A stretch of DNA of 64,000 nt, taken from NCBI RefSeq assembly GCF_001922305.1, contig NZ_CP018839.1, positions 3,658,001 through 3,722,000 of the forward strand, read 5' to 3'. The notes beneath the pieces are model-generated. The model was given only the letters and a program-made list of their open reading frames with translations, had not been told where the DNA came from and ran no database searches. Below are positions 56,379 through 64,000 of the stretch, in pieces. Every line of letters starts with the position of its first letter. The stretch's first letter is position 1. Origin of the DNA: Thauera chlorobenzoica. Its GTDB lineage: Bacteria; Pseudomonadota; Gammaproteobacteria; Burkholderiales; Rhodocyclaceae. Both the position numbers and the translations under genes were made by a program.

Positions 56379-58499
56379 TCAGTGTGCACCATTGGATTCG
56401 GCCAGGCGCAGCCGAATTCTGATCTCCGCACCGCTCCCGTCCCGGTTGGCGATGCGGACGTCTCCGCCATGTTCGTCGATGATTTTCTTCACCATCGCCA
56501 GCCCCAGTCCGGTGCCGCGCGACTTGGTGGTGAAATAGGGTTCGAAGGCGTGCGCCAGCACCTCGGCCGGAAAGCCCGGGCCGTTATCGCGGAACAGCAG
56601 CACGGCGCGCTCGCCATCGCCGCGGGTGGCCAGGCACAGCTCGCCCTCCTCGCTGCCGGCGAGCGCGTCCTGCGCATTTTGCAGCATATTGTGGATCACC
56701 TGCCGGATCTGGGTCGGATCGCCCTTCACCCGTCCGAGCGCGGGGTCGAGCTCGAGGCGGATACGCAACGCCGAGCTTTCGTACAGGTTCAGCACCTCGC
56801 GGATCAGCGCGTTGAGGTCCAGCGCCTCGAAACGGGGTGCGGGCAGGCGCGCGTAGTCGCGGAAGGCGTTGACGAGGTTCTTCATCGCCTCGACCTGATT
56901 GACGATCGTGGTCGTGGCGCGTGCGAGCATTTCGCGCCCGCTGTCGTCGAGGCGGTCGGAGAGCTTCAGCGCCAGGCGCTCGGCCGAAAGCTGGATCGGC
57001 GTCAGCGGGTTCTTGATCTCGTGCGCCAGGCGACGGGCGACCTCGCCCCACGCCGCGGTGCGCTGCGCCGCGACCAGGCGGGAGATGTCGTCGAACACCA
57101 CCACCAGGCCGCCGCCGGTGGCCGCCGGCAGGCGCGAGCCGTGGATCAGCAGGGTCAGCGGCGAGCTGTCCTTGACCGGCAGCTCGATCTCGGCCTGCCA
57201 GTCGCCCTCATGGGTACCGAAGCCTTCGAGCAGGGCATCGCGGAACGGCATCAGGCGCGGCCATTCTTCGAGGGTAAGGTCCTCGAAGCCGGCGAGGTCG
57301 TCGTCGAGGATCTGCAGCGCGCCATGATTGGCCGCGCGCAGGCCGCCGTCGGCGGAAAACGCGAGCACGCCGGTCGACAGGTTGGCGAGCACGCTCTCGA
57401 GGTAGGCCCGTGCCGACTCCACCGCGGTGCGGTTGCGCTCCGCGGCGGCGCGGGCATCCTCGAGCTGGCGGGTCATGCGGTTGAAGGACTGGGTCAGCAC
57501 GCCGAGCTCGTCGTGCGCGGGCAGGGCCTGGCGCGGGCTGAAATCGCCCTGCGCCACCGCCTGCGTGCCTTCGGCGAGGATCAGCAGCGGCGCCGCCAGG
57601 CGGCGGGCGATGAGGAAGGCCGCCGCCACCGCGGTGAGCAGCGCCAGCAGCAGGGTCAGGCTCAGGGTGAGGGTATAGATGCGCTGCAGTCCGCTCCGCC
57701 CGAGGGTGAGCTGCTGGTAGTCACGGTACGCTTCCTGCACCGCTTCGGCGTGGCGGCCGAAGCTCTCCGGCACCGCCTGGGTCAGTTGCAGCAGGCGGGT
57801 TTCGCCGGCCAGCGTACGCTGCGGAATGGGCACGATCACGCGGATCACCAGGCGACCGTCGGCCAGGCTGTCCACGGCGTGGAAATGACGGCTCTGGCGG
57901 GCCTGGCGCAGCTGCGCCGGGCTGGGCAGGTCGGGGATCAGGCCCTGGCCGGTATCGGCGGCGGTGGCCAGCACCTGGCCTGCCGCGGTAAGCACCGTGG
58001 CACTGCCGATACCGGCCTGCTCACGCAGGCGGTTGAGCAGGGTGGGGGCGATCTGCTCGCTGCGCTCGAGCTCGAGGACGAGGTCGTCGCCCTTGTCCCT
58101 GAGCTGGCTGACGAGATAGTCGAGCGCGTTCTGGCCGAGGGCGATTCCCCCTTCCAGCGCCGAATCGACACGCACGTCGAACCAGGACTCGATGCTGCGC
58201 ACCACGAACTGCAGCGACACCGCATAGACGACGACCCCCGGCACCACCCCCATCAGCGCGAACATAAGCACCAGGCGGTACTTGAGCCGGGAGCCGAACT
58301 GGCGGGCGCGATATTCCCGCCACAGCTGGCGCAGCTGGACGCCGACGAGGCCGGCGAGCACCACCGCGGCCATGCCGTTGAGGCCAAGCAGGAAAGGATA
58401 GCTGCGGGCGAACAGTTCGGTATTGGCGCTCGCCGAAGTCAGCAGGAACAACGAGATCCCGGCCAGGGCGGCGGCAACGACGAGAAGGATCCGCTTCAT
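56379..58499 (-). CDS. ntrY: NtrY-type sensor histidine kinase
   Basis: 706 residues: membrane segments in the first ~90 residues, a periplasmic/extracytoplasmic part, a further membrane segment near residue 275, a HAMP linker (RRLAAPLLILAEGTQAVAQGDFSPR), a PAS-like domain (ESVLANLSTGVLAFSADGGLRAAN), phospho-acceptor His in GEVARRLAHEIKNPLTPIQLSAERL near residue 480, and the ATPase boxes VIHNMLQNAQDAL, DNGPGFP and GTGLGLAMVKKI. Its start overlaps the DUF4390 gene stop by 4 bp. It partners the adjacent ntrX product. Confidence 0.95.
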   Translation of the reverse strand: MKRILLVVAAALAGISLFLLTSASANTELFARSYPFLLGLNGMAAVVLAGLVGVQLRQLWREYRARQFGSRLKYRLVLMFALMGVVPGVVVYAVSLQFVVRSIESWFDVRVDSALEGGIALGQNALDYLVSQLRDKGDDLVLELERSEQIAPTLLNRLREQAGIGSATVLTAAGQVLATAADTGQGLIPDLPSPAQLRQARQSRHFHAVDSLADGRLVIRVIVPIPQRTLAGETRLLQLTQAVPESFGRHAEAVQEAYRDYQQLTLGRSGLQRIYTLTLSLTLLLALLTAVAAAFLIARRLAAPLLILAEGTQAVAQGDFSPRQALPAHDELGVLTQSFNRMTRQLEDARAAAERNRTAVESARAYLESVLANLSTGVLAFSADGGLRAANHGALQILDDDLAGFEDLTLEEWPRLMPFRDALLEGFGTHEGDWQAEIELPVKDSSPLTLLIHGSRLPAATGGGLVVVFDDISRLVAAQRTAAWGEVARRLAHEIKNPLTPIQLSAERLALKLSDRLDDSGREMLARATTTIVNQVEAMKNLVNAFRDYARLPAPRFEALDLNALIREVLNLYESSALRIRLELDPALGRVKGDPTQIRQVIHNMLQNAQDALAGSEEGELCLATRGDGERAVLLFRDNGPGFPAEVLAHAFEPYFTTKSRGTGLGLAMVKKIIDEHGGDVRIANRDGSGAEIRIRLRLAESNGAH

Positions 58500-59098
58500 T
58501 GCAAGCCCGGTGTCCCTGGTTGAAAGACCCAGCGCCGCCAGTCGGTGCCGAGATTCCAGTCACGGCTGCCGAGCGCGGTGACCTGGAAGGGCTTGGGCAG
58601 CTTGCTGGTATCGAGACGGAAGCGCAGCGCGACGTCGTACACCACTCCCGCTTCCAGCGCGGCGGTTTCGGAGATATGCCAATTGCGTACCCGCTGCATC
58701 GTCAGGACGGCGGCCTCGAGGGTATCGAAGCTCTGGTGCAGGCTGCCGATCGACAGGCGGTAGCTGCGCGTGATCGCATGGTAGGACAGGCGGTAGTCGA
58801 GGCTGCGCTCCACCTCGACGCGGTCGAACCAGTACCAGCGCGGGCGCTCGATCACCAGCTCGGTGGTGAAGAACAGCGCCACGCCGCGGCTCACGGCGTC
58901 GGCCAGGCGTGGATTGAGCGCGAAGTCGATATCGGCATTGAGGACATAGCCACCGTCGCCGGGCACGACTTCGGCGCTGCGGATGATGCCATCATCGGCG
59001 TTCGCTGCAGGCGCGAGCAGGGCGACGAGAACGAATGCGGCGGTGCGCAGCAGGCGCTCAAGGCGCCTTGCGCAGGCGAGCGAAATAAAAGCCGTCAT
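58496..59098 (-). CDS. DUF4390 family exported protein
   Basis: 200 residues with an N-terminal signal sequence (RLLRTAAFVLVALLAPAANA-D) and a mainly beta mature part (GYVLNADIDFALNPRLADAVSRGVALFFTTELVIERPRW spans the first half). It is conserved in betaproteobacteria between rsmB and ntrYX; function unknown. The ATG at 59098 lies inside rsmB, a 41-bp overlap, and the stop overlaps the ntrY start, so translation of the three is linked. Confidence 0.88.
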   Translation of the reverse strand: MTAFISLACARRLERLLRTAAFVLVALLAPAANADDGIIRSAEVVPGDGGYVLNADIDFALNPRLADAVSRGVALFFTTELVIERPRWYWFDRVEVERSLDYRLSYHAITRSYRLSIGSLHQSFDTLEAAVLTMQRVRNWHISETAALEAGVVYDVALRFRLDTSKLPKPFQVTALGSRDWNLGTDWRRWVFQPGTPGLQ

Positions 59099-60422
59099 GT
59101 TCGGCATTGGGCAGCAGCTGCAACTCGGTACGACCATCGATGGGGAGACGCTCGGCGTCGGTGTGGCGGGCGCAGAAGCGGGCGATCTGCCCGGCATTTT
59201 CTTGATCGAACACCGAGCAGGTGACGTAGAGCATTGTGCCACCCGGCGCCAGCGTGCGCCAAAGCGCATCGAGGATTTCCGCCTGCTGTGCGGCAAAACC
59301 GGCGATGTCGGTGTCACGGCGCAACCACTTGATGTCGGGATGGCGCCTGACTACCCCGGAAGCGGAGCAGGGGACGTCGGCGAGGATGCGCTCGAACGGG
59401 CGGCCGTCCCACCACGAATCCAGCCGCCGGCAGTCGGCCACCTTGACCGTGGCGGCGAGGCCGAGGCGGGCGAGGTTGCGCCCGATGCGCCCGGCGCGCA
59501 GTGGATCGAGTTCGAGGGCGAGCAGATCGACATCGGCCCGTTCGAGCACATGGGCGGTCTTCCCGCCGGGCGCGGCGCAGGCGTCGAGCACACGCATCCC
59601 GGCCTCGGCCTGCAACAACTGCGCCGCCCACTGCGCACCGGCATCCTGCACCGATACCCGGCCTTCGGCATAGCCCGGCAGACGGGCCACCGCGCGCGGC
59701 TGGGCGAGCAGCAGGGCGCCGTTTTCGAGCACACGGGCGGATGCGCCCGCGGCTTCGAGCTCGGCCTGGACATCCGCCACCGTCGAGCGGCGCGGATTTA
59801 CCCGCAGCGCCATCGGCGGGCGCTGGCGGCCGGCCTCGAGGACTGCCTGCCAGTCCTGCGGATGCGTCGCCTGCACGCGTGCCAGCCACCACGGCGGACA
59901 GGCATGGCGCGCTGCCGGGTCGGCCTCGATCCATGTCTGCCACTGCCCTTGCTGGCGCAGGGCGGTGCGCAGCACGCCATTGACCATGCCCTTGAGCCCG
60001 GGCATCAGCGCCACTGCGGCTTCCACCGCCTGATCGACCACCGTGTGCGCCTGCTCCGGCTTCTGCCACAGGCGCTGCAGCGCCACCAGCAGCAGCGCCC
60101 GGATGTCGACCGGCGGCGGGGAGTGCACCAGGTGGGCGAGAACGGCGTCGCCCCGCCCGTATTCGCGCAGCGTCGTCCACGCGAGATCGCGAATCGCGCC
60201 GCGGGTCGCGTCCGGCCAACCCGGATGGCGGGCGAGCAGGCGCTCGAAGGCGTCGGTGAGGTTGCCGCCGTCGATGACCGCCGCCACCATCCCGGCGGCT
60301 TGCTGCAAGGCATAGGCCAGGCTGTCTTCGCGCAGGCGCGCAGCGGGAGGGCGTCGACGTGTTTCGGGGAGTGCAGCAGGGCGCGTCGCTGCCCGCCGGG
60401 CAGGCCTTGGAGGAGAGGTCAC
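59058..60422 (-). CDS. rsmB: 16S rRNA (cytosine-C5)-methyltransferase RsmB
   Basis: 454 residues from GTG 60422. The start is uncertain: no clear ribosome site, and the family is usually ~430 residues. It has an N-terminal NusB-like domain (LAYALQQAAGMVAAVIDGGNLTDAFERLLARHP), SAM-binding DACAAPGGKTAHVLE near residue 268, catalytic DVPCSASGVVRRHPDIKWLRR near residue 340 and LYVTCSVFDQENAGQI near residue 398 (the two cysteines). It methylates C967 of 16S rRNA. Confidence 0.95.
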   Translation of the reverse strand: MTSPPRPARRAATRPAALPETRRRPPAARLREDSLAYALQQAAGMVAAVIDGGNLTDAFERLLARHPGWPDATRGAIRDLAWTTLREYGRGDAVLAHLVHSPPPVDIRALLLVALQRLWQKPEQAHTVVDQAVEAAVALMPGLKGMVNGVLRTALRQQGQWQTWIEADPAARHACPPWWLARVQATHPQDWQAVLEAGRQRPPMALRVNPRRSTVADVQAELEAAGASARVLENGALLLAQPRAVARLPGYAEGRVSVQDAGAQWAAQLLQAEAGMRVLDACAAPGGKTAHVLERADVDLLALELDPLRAGRIGRNLARLGLAATVKVADCRRLDSWWDGRPFERILADVPCSASGVVRRHPDIKWLRRDTDIAGFAAQQAEILDALWRTLAPGGTMLYVTCSVFDQENAGQIARFCARHTDAERLPIDGRTELQLLPNAEHDGFYFARLRKAP

Positions 60423-60450
60423 GATCGAAGGGAAAACCGGATTGCGGTGC

Positions 60451-61335
60451 TCAGGCGAGCAAATCGCGGAGATGGTTCGGAAGCGCGAACTGAGCGCAGT
60501 GCACGGCGCCATTGTAGTGCTGCAGCAGCGAAATGGCGCGCTCGCCGATCCTTCGATCGATTTCGGCGCCATCGATCGCCGCCGGATCGAGCCCGTCCGC
60601 GGCCGTGGCCATGCCCCACAGGCTGCCGTACAGCGGAATGTGGAGGAAATACGGGCACACACGGGCGAACACCCGCCGCAGGCGCTGGACCAGCGCCTGC
60701 ACCCGCTCGGGCTGGAACACCGGGGTGCCGATGTGCAGGCTGAGCGCACCGCCTTCGGTCAGCAAGGCCCGGCAGGCGGCGAAAAAAGCTTCGGAATAGA
60801 GGGCTTCGGCGGGCCCGACCGGGTCGGTCAGGTCGAGCACGATGAGATCGTAACGCTCGCCGGCGGCCGGCGCTTCGTCATGGACATAGCGCATGCCGTC
60901 GCCAATGCGGATCTCGACGCGGGGGTCATCGAGCGCGCCGCGGTGCACCGCCTGGAAGTAGCGCCGCGCGATATCGACCACTTTGGCGTCGAGCTCGGCG
61001 ATCACCACTTTCTCGACCGAGGGATACTTGAGCAACTCCTCCGCCGAACCGCCGTCGCCACCACCGATGATCAGCGCCCGGCGCAGGCCCGCATGCGCGA
61101 TGCCCGCCACGTGAATCAGATTTTCGTGGTAATGGAACTCGTCCCGCTCGGAGGTCATGAAGCAGCCATCGAGGCGGAACAGCCGCCCGAAGCGGGTCGT
61201 CTCCCACACCTCGTAGTCCTGCCATGCGGAGCGGCCGGCCTCAAGCAGGCGATCGCCGCGGACGAAATAGCCTGCATCCTCGGCCAGGAATTCGGCCAGC
61301 AGTCCATCGGGAAATCCCGCTCGGGCATCACTCAT
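60451..61335 (-). CDS. speE: Spermidine synthase
   Basis: 294 residues; transfers aminopropyl from decarboxylated SAM to putrescine. Motifs: WQDYEVWETTRFGRLFRLDGCFMTSERDEFHYHENLIHV near residues 33-71, SAM-fold GGGDGGSAEELLKYPSVEKVVIAELD near residue 92, and DLIVLDLTDPVGPAEALYSEAFF near residue 160. It is 3 bp downstream of speD, which supplies decarboxylated SAM. Confidence 0.95.
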   Translation of the reverse strand: MSDARAGFPDGLLAEFLAEDAGYFVRGDRLLEAGRSAWQDYEVWETTRFGRLFRLDGCFMTSERDEFHYHENLIHVAGIAHAGLRRALIIGGGDGGSAEELLKYPSVEKVVIAELDAKVVDIARRYFQAVHRGALDDPRVEIRIGDGMRYVHDEAPAAGERYDLIVLDLTDPVGPAEALYSEAFFAACRALLTEGGALSLHIGTPVFQPERVQALVQRLRRVFARVCPYFLHIPLYGSLWGMATAADGLDPAAIDGAEIDRRIGERAISLLQHYNGAVHCAQFALPNHLRDLLA

Positions 61336-61338
61336 GAT

Positions 61339-61752
61339 TCAAACCTCGGCGGGCAGGCGGCCGCGCACCACTTCATGGTTGACGATTTCCGCCGGACGCA
61401 GGACATCGATGACGCGGCTGAACAGCTGGCGGGCACGGTCGCTGTTGTCGCGGGAGAAGTTGCAGACATAGACATCGAGCGTGACGTCGCCGCTCTCCGG
61501 CCAGGTGTGGATCGCCAGGTGGGATTCGGCGAGCACCACCGTTCCGGTGACTCCGGCCGCCTCGCCGTGCTCATCCACAAACTGGTAGAAATACGCCCCC
61601 AGCGGACTCAACCCCGCGCTGCGGCACTCCTCGACACACAGGGTTTCAAGCGCGGTGCGCTCGAGCAGCAACCCGCTCGCCGGTTCACAGCGATACAGAT
61701 CGGCAATCAGATGAAGTCCGTTCATTTCCTCGGCATGGCTACATGAAGACAT
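61339..61752 (-). CDS. speD: S-adenosylmethionine decarboxylase proenzyme
   Basis: 137 residues from the ATG at 61752, or 128 from 61725, where GAGGAA sits too close to be ideal. Proenzyme of the bacterial class Ib type, self-cleaved at the Ser of AESHLAIHTWPESGDVTLDVYVCNF near residue 72 to make the pyruvoyl cofactor; Cys and His catalytic residues follow. It produces the aminopropyl donor for SpeE. A parS-like site lies 59 bp upstream. Confidence 0.94.
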   Translation of the reverse strand: MSSCSHAEEMNGLHLIADLYRCEPASGLLLERTALETLCVEECRSAGLSPLGAYFYQFVDEHGEAAGVTGTVVLAESHLAIHTWPESGDVTLDVYVCNFSRDNSDRARQLFSRVIDVLRPAEIVNHEVVRGRLPAEV

Positions 61753-61810
61753 AAACGATTATTTTATCATGCTGCGCCAATACAACATTCCTCCAAAGAT
61801 TTCACCCTCT

Positions 61811-61826
61811 TGTTTCACGTGGAACA
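61811..61826. promoter_or_regulatory. parS site (ParB/Spo0J centromere-binding site)
   Basis: TGTTTCACGTGGAACA fits the bacterial parS consensus TGTTTCACGTGNAACA at every defined position. It lies between speD and the tauE-type gene. Chromosomal parS sites cluster near the replication origin and bind ParB for segregation. Confidence 0.85.
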
Positions 61827-61835
61827 CCCGATCGG

Positions 61836-62606
61836 TCAGCGCAGGAAAGTGTCGTAAGCGAGGCGTGCAATCAGCACCAGTACGACGCCGAGGAACATCT
61901 TGCGCACGAACCCCGTGCCGTGCCGCAGCGCCATCCGGGAGCCGAGAACCGCCCCGCTCAGGTTGCATACGGCCATCACCGCGGCAAGCGCCCACATCAA
62001 CTCGACATTGCCGGCAAAGTAGGCAATCGCGGCAACATTGGTTGCGACATTGAGGATTTTGGCCGAGACCGAGGCGCGCAGGAAATCCATCCCGAGCAGG
62101 CGGATGAACAGGAAGATCAGGAAGCTGCCCGTACCCGGACCGAAAAACCCATCGTAAAACCCGATCCCCAGTCCGATCGCGAGCGCCAGCAGCGCCGAGC
62201 GCGCCCCATGCTCCGGCTCGGTCGACACCGCGCCCAGATCCTTGCGGACAAAGGTGTAGAGTGCGACGAGCACCAGGAGCAGCAGGATCAGCGGCCTGAG
62301 GACCGCGGGATCGAGGTAAGCCACCGCCTTCGCTCCGTACCACGAGCCGATCAGCGCCGCGAGCGCGCCCGGTGCCGCCACCCGCCACGGAATGCGGACA
62401 CGGCGACCGTACTGAATCGCGGCACTGCTGGTGCCGACAATACTCGCCAGCTTGTTGGTGCCGAACAGCGTTGCCGGCATTGCCGTCGGGAATGCGGTGA
62501 ACAGTGCCGGCAGCTGGATCAGGCCGCCACCGCCGACCACGGCGTCGACGAAGCCGGCAAACAGCGCGGCAAAACCCAGCACGACGAAGAGGTATTCGGT
62601 TTCCAT
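61836..62606 (-). CDS. TauE/SafE family sulfite exporter-like membrane protein
   Basis: 256 residues with about eight membrane segments. Family signatures: FAALFAGFVDAVVGGGGLIQLPALF near residue 12 and GLGIGFYDGFFGPGTGSFLIFLFIRLLGMDF near residue 145. Members export sulfite, sulfoacetate or other organosulfonates; the substrate is unknown here. It is flanked on both sides by parS-like sites. Confidence 0.92.
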   Translation of the reverse strand: METEYLFVVLGFAALFAGFVDAVVGGGGLIQLPALFTAFPTAMPATLFGTNKLASIVGTSSAAIQYGRRVRIPWRVAAPGALAALIGSWYGAKAVAYLDPAVLRPLILLLLVLVALYTFVRKDLGAVSTEPEHGARSALLALAIGLGIGFYDGFFGPGTGSFLIFLFIRLLGMDFLRASVSAKILNVATNVAAIAYFAGNVELMWALAAVMAVCNLSGAVLGSRMALRHGTGFVRKMFLGVVLVLIARLAYDTFLR

Positions 62607-62871
62607 TTTTCCTGAATCGCGAGTGCGACGGAGCTCATCCTCCGTCCATGATCAAGCCCTGCCTCCGCCCATCACGGCAGCCGGCACGGCCACGAGCGCG
62701 CTATTGTTTCACGTGAAACAGGAAAATGGCTCGGCATCAAAAAGCACCGGGCAAGGGAGAAAGGCCCGGCCCGCCGGAGCAGTTCAATCGGCCCTCGGCT
62801 CCCCTGCCAAAGAGAAACCCCGCGCTACGGCAGCGGAGCGGAGGGATGCCCGAGGAGCGCCCGGGCGGGCT
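62607..62871. other. Short gap holding the second parS site
   Basis: About 265 bp between doxX and tauE without a gene. The only motif recognised is the perfect parS palindrome at 62705-62720. Confidence 0.6.
62705..62720. promoter_or_regulatory. parS site (perfect 16-bp palindrome)
   Basis: TGTTTCACGTGAAACA, the perfect palindromic parS. With the site at 61811 it makes a pair 879 bp apart, as in chromosomal centromere regions near oriC. Confidence 0.92.
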
Positions 62872-63312
62872 TCATCGGGCCGGGTTCGGACCGCCACCCG
62901 GTGAAGACCGGCGGCGCTTGCCGAGGCTGGCCGGCCCCGGGCCGAGAGCGGCGAGGACCAGCATCCCCCCCGCCACCCCCATGTTTTTCATGAACAGCAG
63001 TTGCTGGACCATTTGCTGCTCGTCCGGCACCGCCCAGTAACGGTGGAAGATGAAGCTGACAGACAATGTGAATACGGCCAGGCCCAGAGCTGCCCAACGC
63101 GCCATAAACCCGGTCGCGACCGCCAGCCCGGCCAGCAGCTCGCCCAGGCCGACCAGCACCACCAGCGCGGGAGAAGCCGGCAACCCGGCACTCGCCATAA
63201 AGCCGGCGGTGCCGTCGATATTGGCCAGCTTGCCCACGCCGGCAAGCACGAACATCAGGGCGAGCAGGATGCGCCCTGCAACCGTCATCGGGGTGTGGAG
63301 CCAGTCGGGCAT
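62872..63312 (-). CDS. DoxX family membrane protein
   Basis: 146 residues with four membrane segments (VAGRILLALMFVLAGVGKLANIDG near residue 10, PALVVLVGLGELLAGLAVATGFMARWAALGLAVFTLSVSFIFHRYW in the middle, then LLFMKNMGVAGGMLVLAALG). The pattern LALMFVLAGVGKL and the FMKNMGVAGG helix mark the DoxX family of quinol- or thiosulfate-linked and oxidoreductase-associated membrane proteins. GAGGAG precedes the ATG at 63312. A Fur-like sequence lies ~110 bp upstream. Confidence 0.9.
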   Translation of the reverse strand: MPDWLHTPMTVAGRILLALMFVLAGVGKLANIDGTAGFMASAGLPASPALVVLVGLGELLAGLAVATGFMARWAALGLAVFTLSVSFIFHRYWAVPDEQQMVQQLLFMKNMGVAGGMLVLAALGPGPASLGKRRRSSPGGGPNPAR

Positions 63313-63734
63313 CGGAGTGCTCCTCAAAAACGGGGGCAGTGCGGGAGCGTCGAATTCCCCGCAGGACATCGTCCCGGCCACAGGAAAAGCGCTCCGCCGA
63401 ACCAGGCTACGACCTGCAGAAGAAGATTCGCATTCTCATTCCATGAATGCAAGGTAGCATGTGCCCGCCGAATAGCAAGCCGCCCGGTGCGGCAGATCGC
63501 GCCGGAAAGCAGCTCGCTCGATGCAGAAGCGAGCAAACCTTCTACATCCCTTGCGGCGCAATGGTTTCGTGACCCGCAGATATCGCCGTGGGCACACATA
63601 TGGGCACACATCACGCGGATTTCGGCAGAATCCTCCAGACAACGGGCGGATTCTACCAGCCGGGCTGCACCGCCTCTAAACGACAAACCCGGCACACAGG
63701 CCGGGTCTGGTTGATGGTGCTGGCCCTGCCCTGG
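63313..63734. other. Gap with Fur-like site, short direct repeat and terminator
   Basis: About 420 bp without a convincing gene. It contains GAATGAGAATGCGAATCTT on the minus strand (63423-63441), resembling Fur boxes built of AATGNG hexamers; TGGGCACACAT twice in a row (63589-63599, 63601-63611); and the stem ACCCGGC (63687-63693) / GCCGGGT (63700-63706), which would terminate the minus-strand gene at 63735. Confidence 0.4.
63687..63706 (-). terminator. Probable terminator of the 72-residue gene
   Basis: A 7-bp GC stem with a 6-base loop; read on the minus strand it is followed by TTTGTCGTTT. It lies about 30 bp after the stop at 63735. Confidence 0.55.
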
Positions 63735-63953
63735 TCAGCCGATGCCGTGCTCCTGCACTTCGTCCCGCCAGCTTCTCGCCAGCTCGCGCATATCCGCCGC
63801 GACGTGCAGCCCCGCGCCAGCCAGAGCGTGCAGATGGTGGTGCTCGGCTGTCGCGTCCTCGATGGTCTTGAGGATCGCCGCGAGCTGGTCGAAGCTCTCA
63901 GCGCAGAGGCGAAGGTATCCCACCGCGTCAGCAGCCAGTGTCGGCGTACTCAT
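63735..63953 (-). CDS. Small hypothetical protein (His-rich middle)
   Basis: 72 residues with good coding character: VGYLRLCAESFDQLAAILKTIEDATAEHHHLHALAGAGLHVAADMRELARSWRDEV spans most of it, probably all-helical. The ATG overlaps the TGA of the upstream gene (ATGA), so the pair is translationally coupled. I do not recognise the family. Small genes like this occur in phage- or plasmid-derived segments, but one gene cannot show that. Confidence 0.6.
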   Translation of the reverse strand: MSTPTLAADAVGYLRLCAESFDQLAAILKTIEDATAEHHHLHALAGAGLHVAADMRELARSWRDEVQEHGIG

Positions 63954-64000
63954 GCGGCCACCTCCTGCCGCAGCGGGATCAGCATCGACGCCGCATAGCT
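63950..64000 (-). CDS. C-terminal end of a gene entering from the right edge
   Basis: The last 16 codons (SYAASMLIPLRQEVAA) and TGA of a gene whose body lies outside the window. Assigned because its stop overlaps the next start and GGAGG within its last codons serves as that gene's ribosome site. Product unknown. Confidence 0.55.
   Translation of the reverse strand, partial: SYAASMLIPLRQEVAA

Noticed and set aside
53598..58523. 1641-codon open frame on the plus strand
   Set aside because: It lies antisense to trkA, ntrX and ntrY. In very GC-rich DNA the complementary frame of real genes often stays open; the translation has no domain and an unnatural Ala/Arg/Gln/Gly bias.

Overview
The window reads as the chromosome of a facultatively denitrifying betaproteobacterium of the Rhodocyclales, closest in gene content to Thauera / Azoarcus / Aromatoleum. 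Evidence: a class I ATP-dependent benzoyl-CoA-reductase-type operon with its dehydrogenase, ring hydrolase and dienoyl-CoA hydratase; a benzoate-CoA-ligase-family enzyme; a branched-chain-type ABC importer; and the block rsmB-DUF4390-ntrY-ntrX-trkA-trkH-hemE-priA on a very GC-rich background. The exact species is not determined.

Layout. (1) 1-10.95 kb, minus strand, GC-rich: a cut-off molybdenum formate dehydrogenase alpha subunit and its diaphorase subunit, a two-domain 3-hydroxyacyl-CoA dehydrogenase, rubredoxin, an alpha/beta hydrolase and a complete Liv-type ABC importer. (2) 11.1-33.4 kb, minus strand, visibly lower GC: an anaerobic aromatic-acid island. A ligase-led unit (21.0 to 11.1 kb) holds CoA ligase, three acyl-CoA dehydrogenases, a CoA-transferase and a crotonase. 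An amidohydrolase-led unit (28.3 to 21.5 kb) holds thiolase, enoyl-CoA hydratase, 3-hydroxyacyl-CoA dehydrogenase, had, oah and dch. A reductase unit (33.2 to 28.7 kb) has the order O-N-P-Q, as in the mbd (3-methylbenzoate) cluster of Azoarcus sp. CIB, plus a small unknown gene. (3) 33.4-38.9 kb: nested insertion-sequence debris, then a TetR-family regulator gene split by an IS5-type element. (4) 39.2-64 kb: GC-rich core chromosome with a TerB/DUF697 protein, a PepSY / ferric-reductase / two-component-system group, carbonic anhydrase, norEF-like genes divergent from a MocR regulator, then priA, hemE, trkH, trkA, ntrX, ntrY, DUF4390, rsmB, speE, speD, tauE and doxX. Two parS-like centromere sites and paired DnaA boxes suggest this end lies near the replication origin.

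How it fits together. The ligase activates an aromatic acid to its CoA thioester; the O-N-P-Q reductase dearomatises it with ATP hydrolysis; Dch, Had and Oah hydrate, oxidise and hydrolytically open the ring; the beta-oxidation enzymes degrade the product. A perfect ATAC-N10-GTAT palindrome overlaps the reductase promoter, and weaker versions sit at the amidohydrolase and ligase promoters. This is the operator type I recall for the repressor MbdR. The TetR gene at 36.9-38.9 kb is the obvious candidate repressor, and it is interrupted by an IS with a 4-bp target duplication. The CoA-transferase gene is likewise interrupted by an IS1634-type element with a 7-bp duplication. Both coding frames restore exactly when the IS and one target copy are removed, so both disruptions look recent. 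The likely outcome is deregulated expression of the catabolic units plus loss of one CoA-transferase. Ferredoxin and 2-oxoacid:ferredoxin oxidoreductase, needed to feed such reductases, are not in the window.
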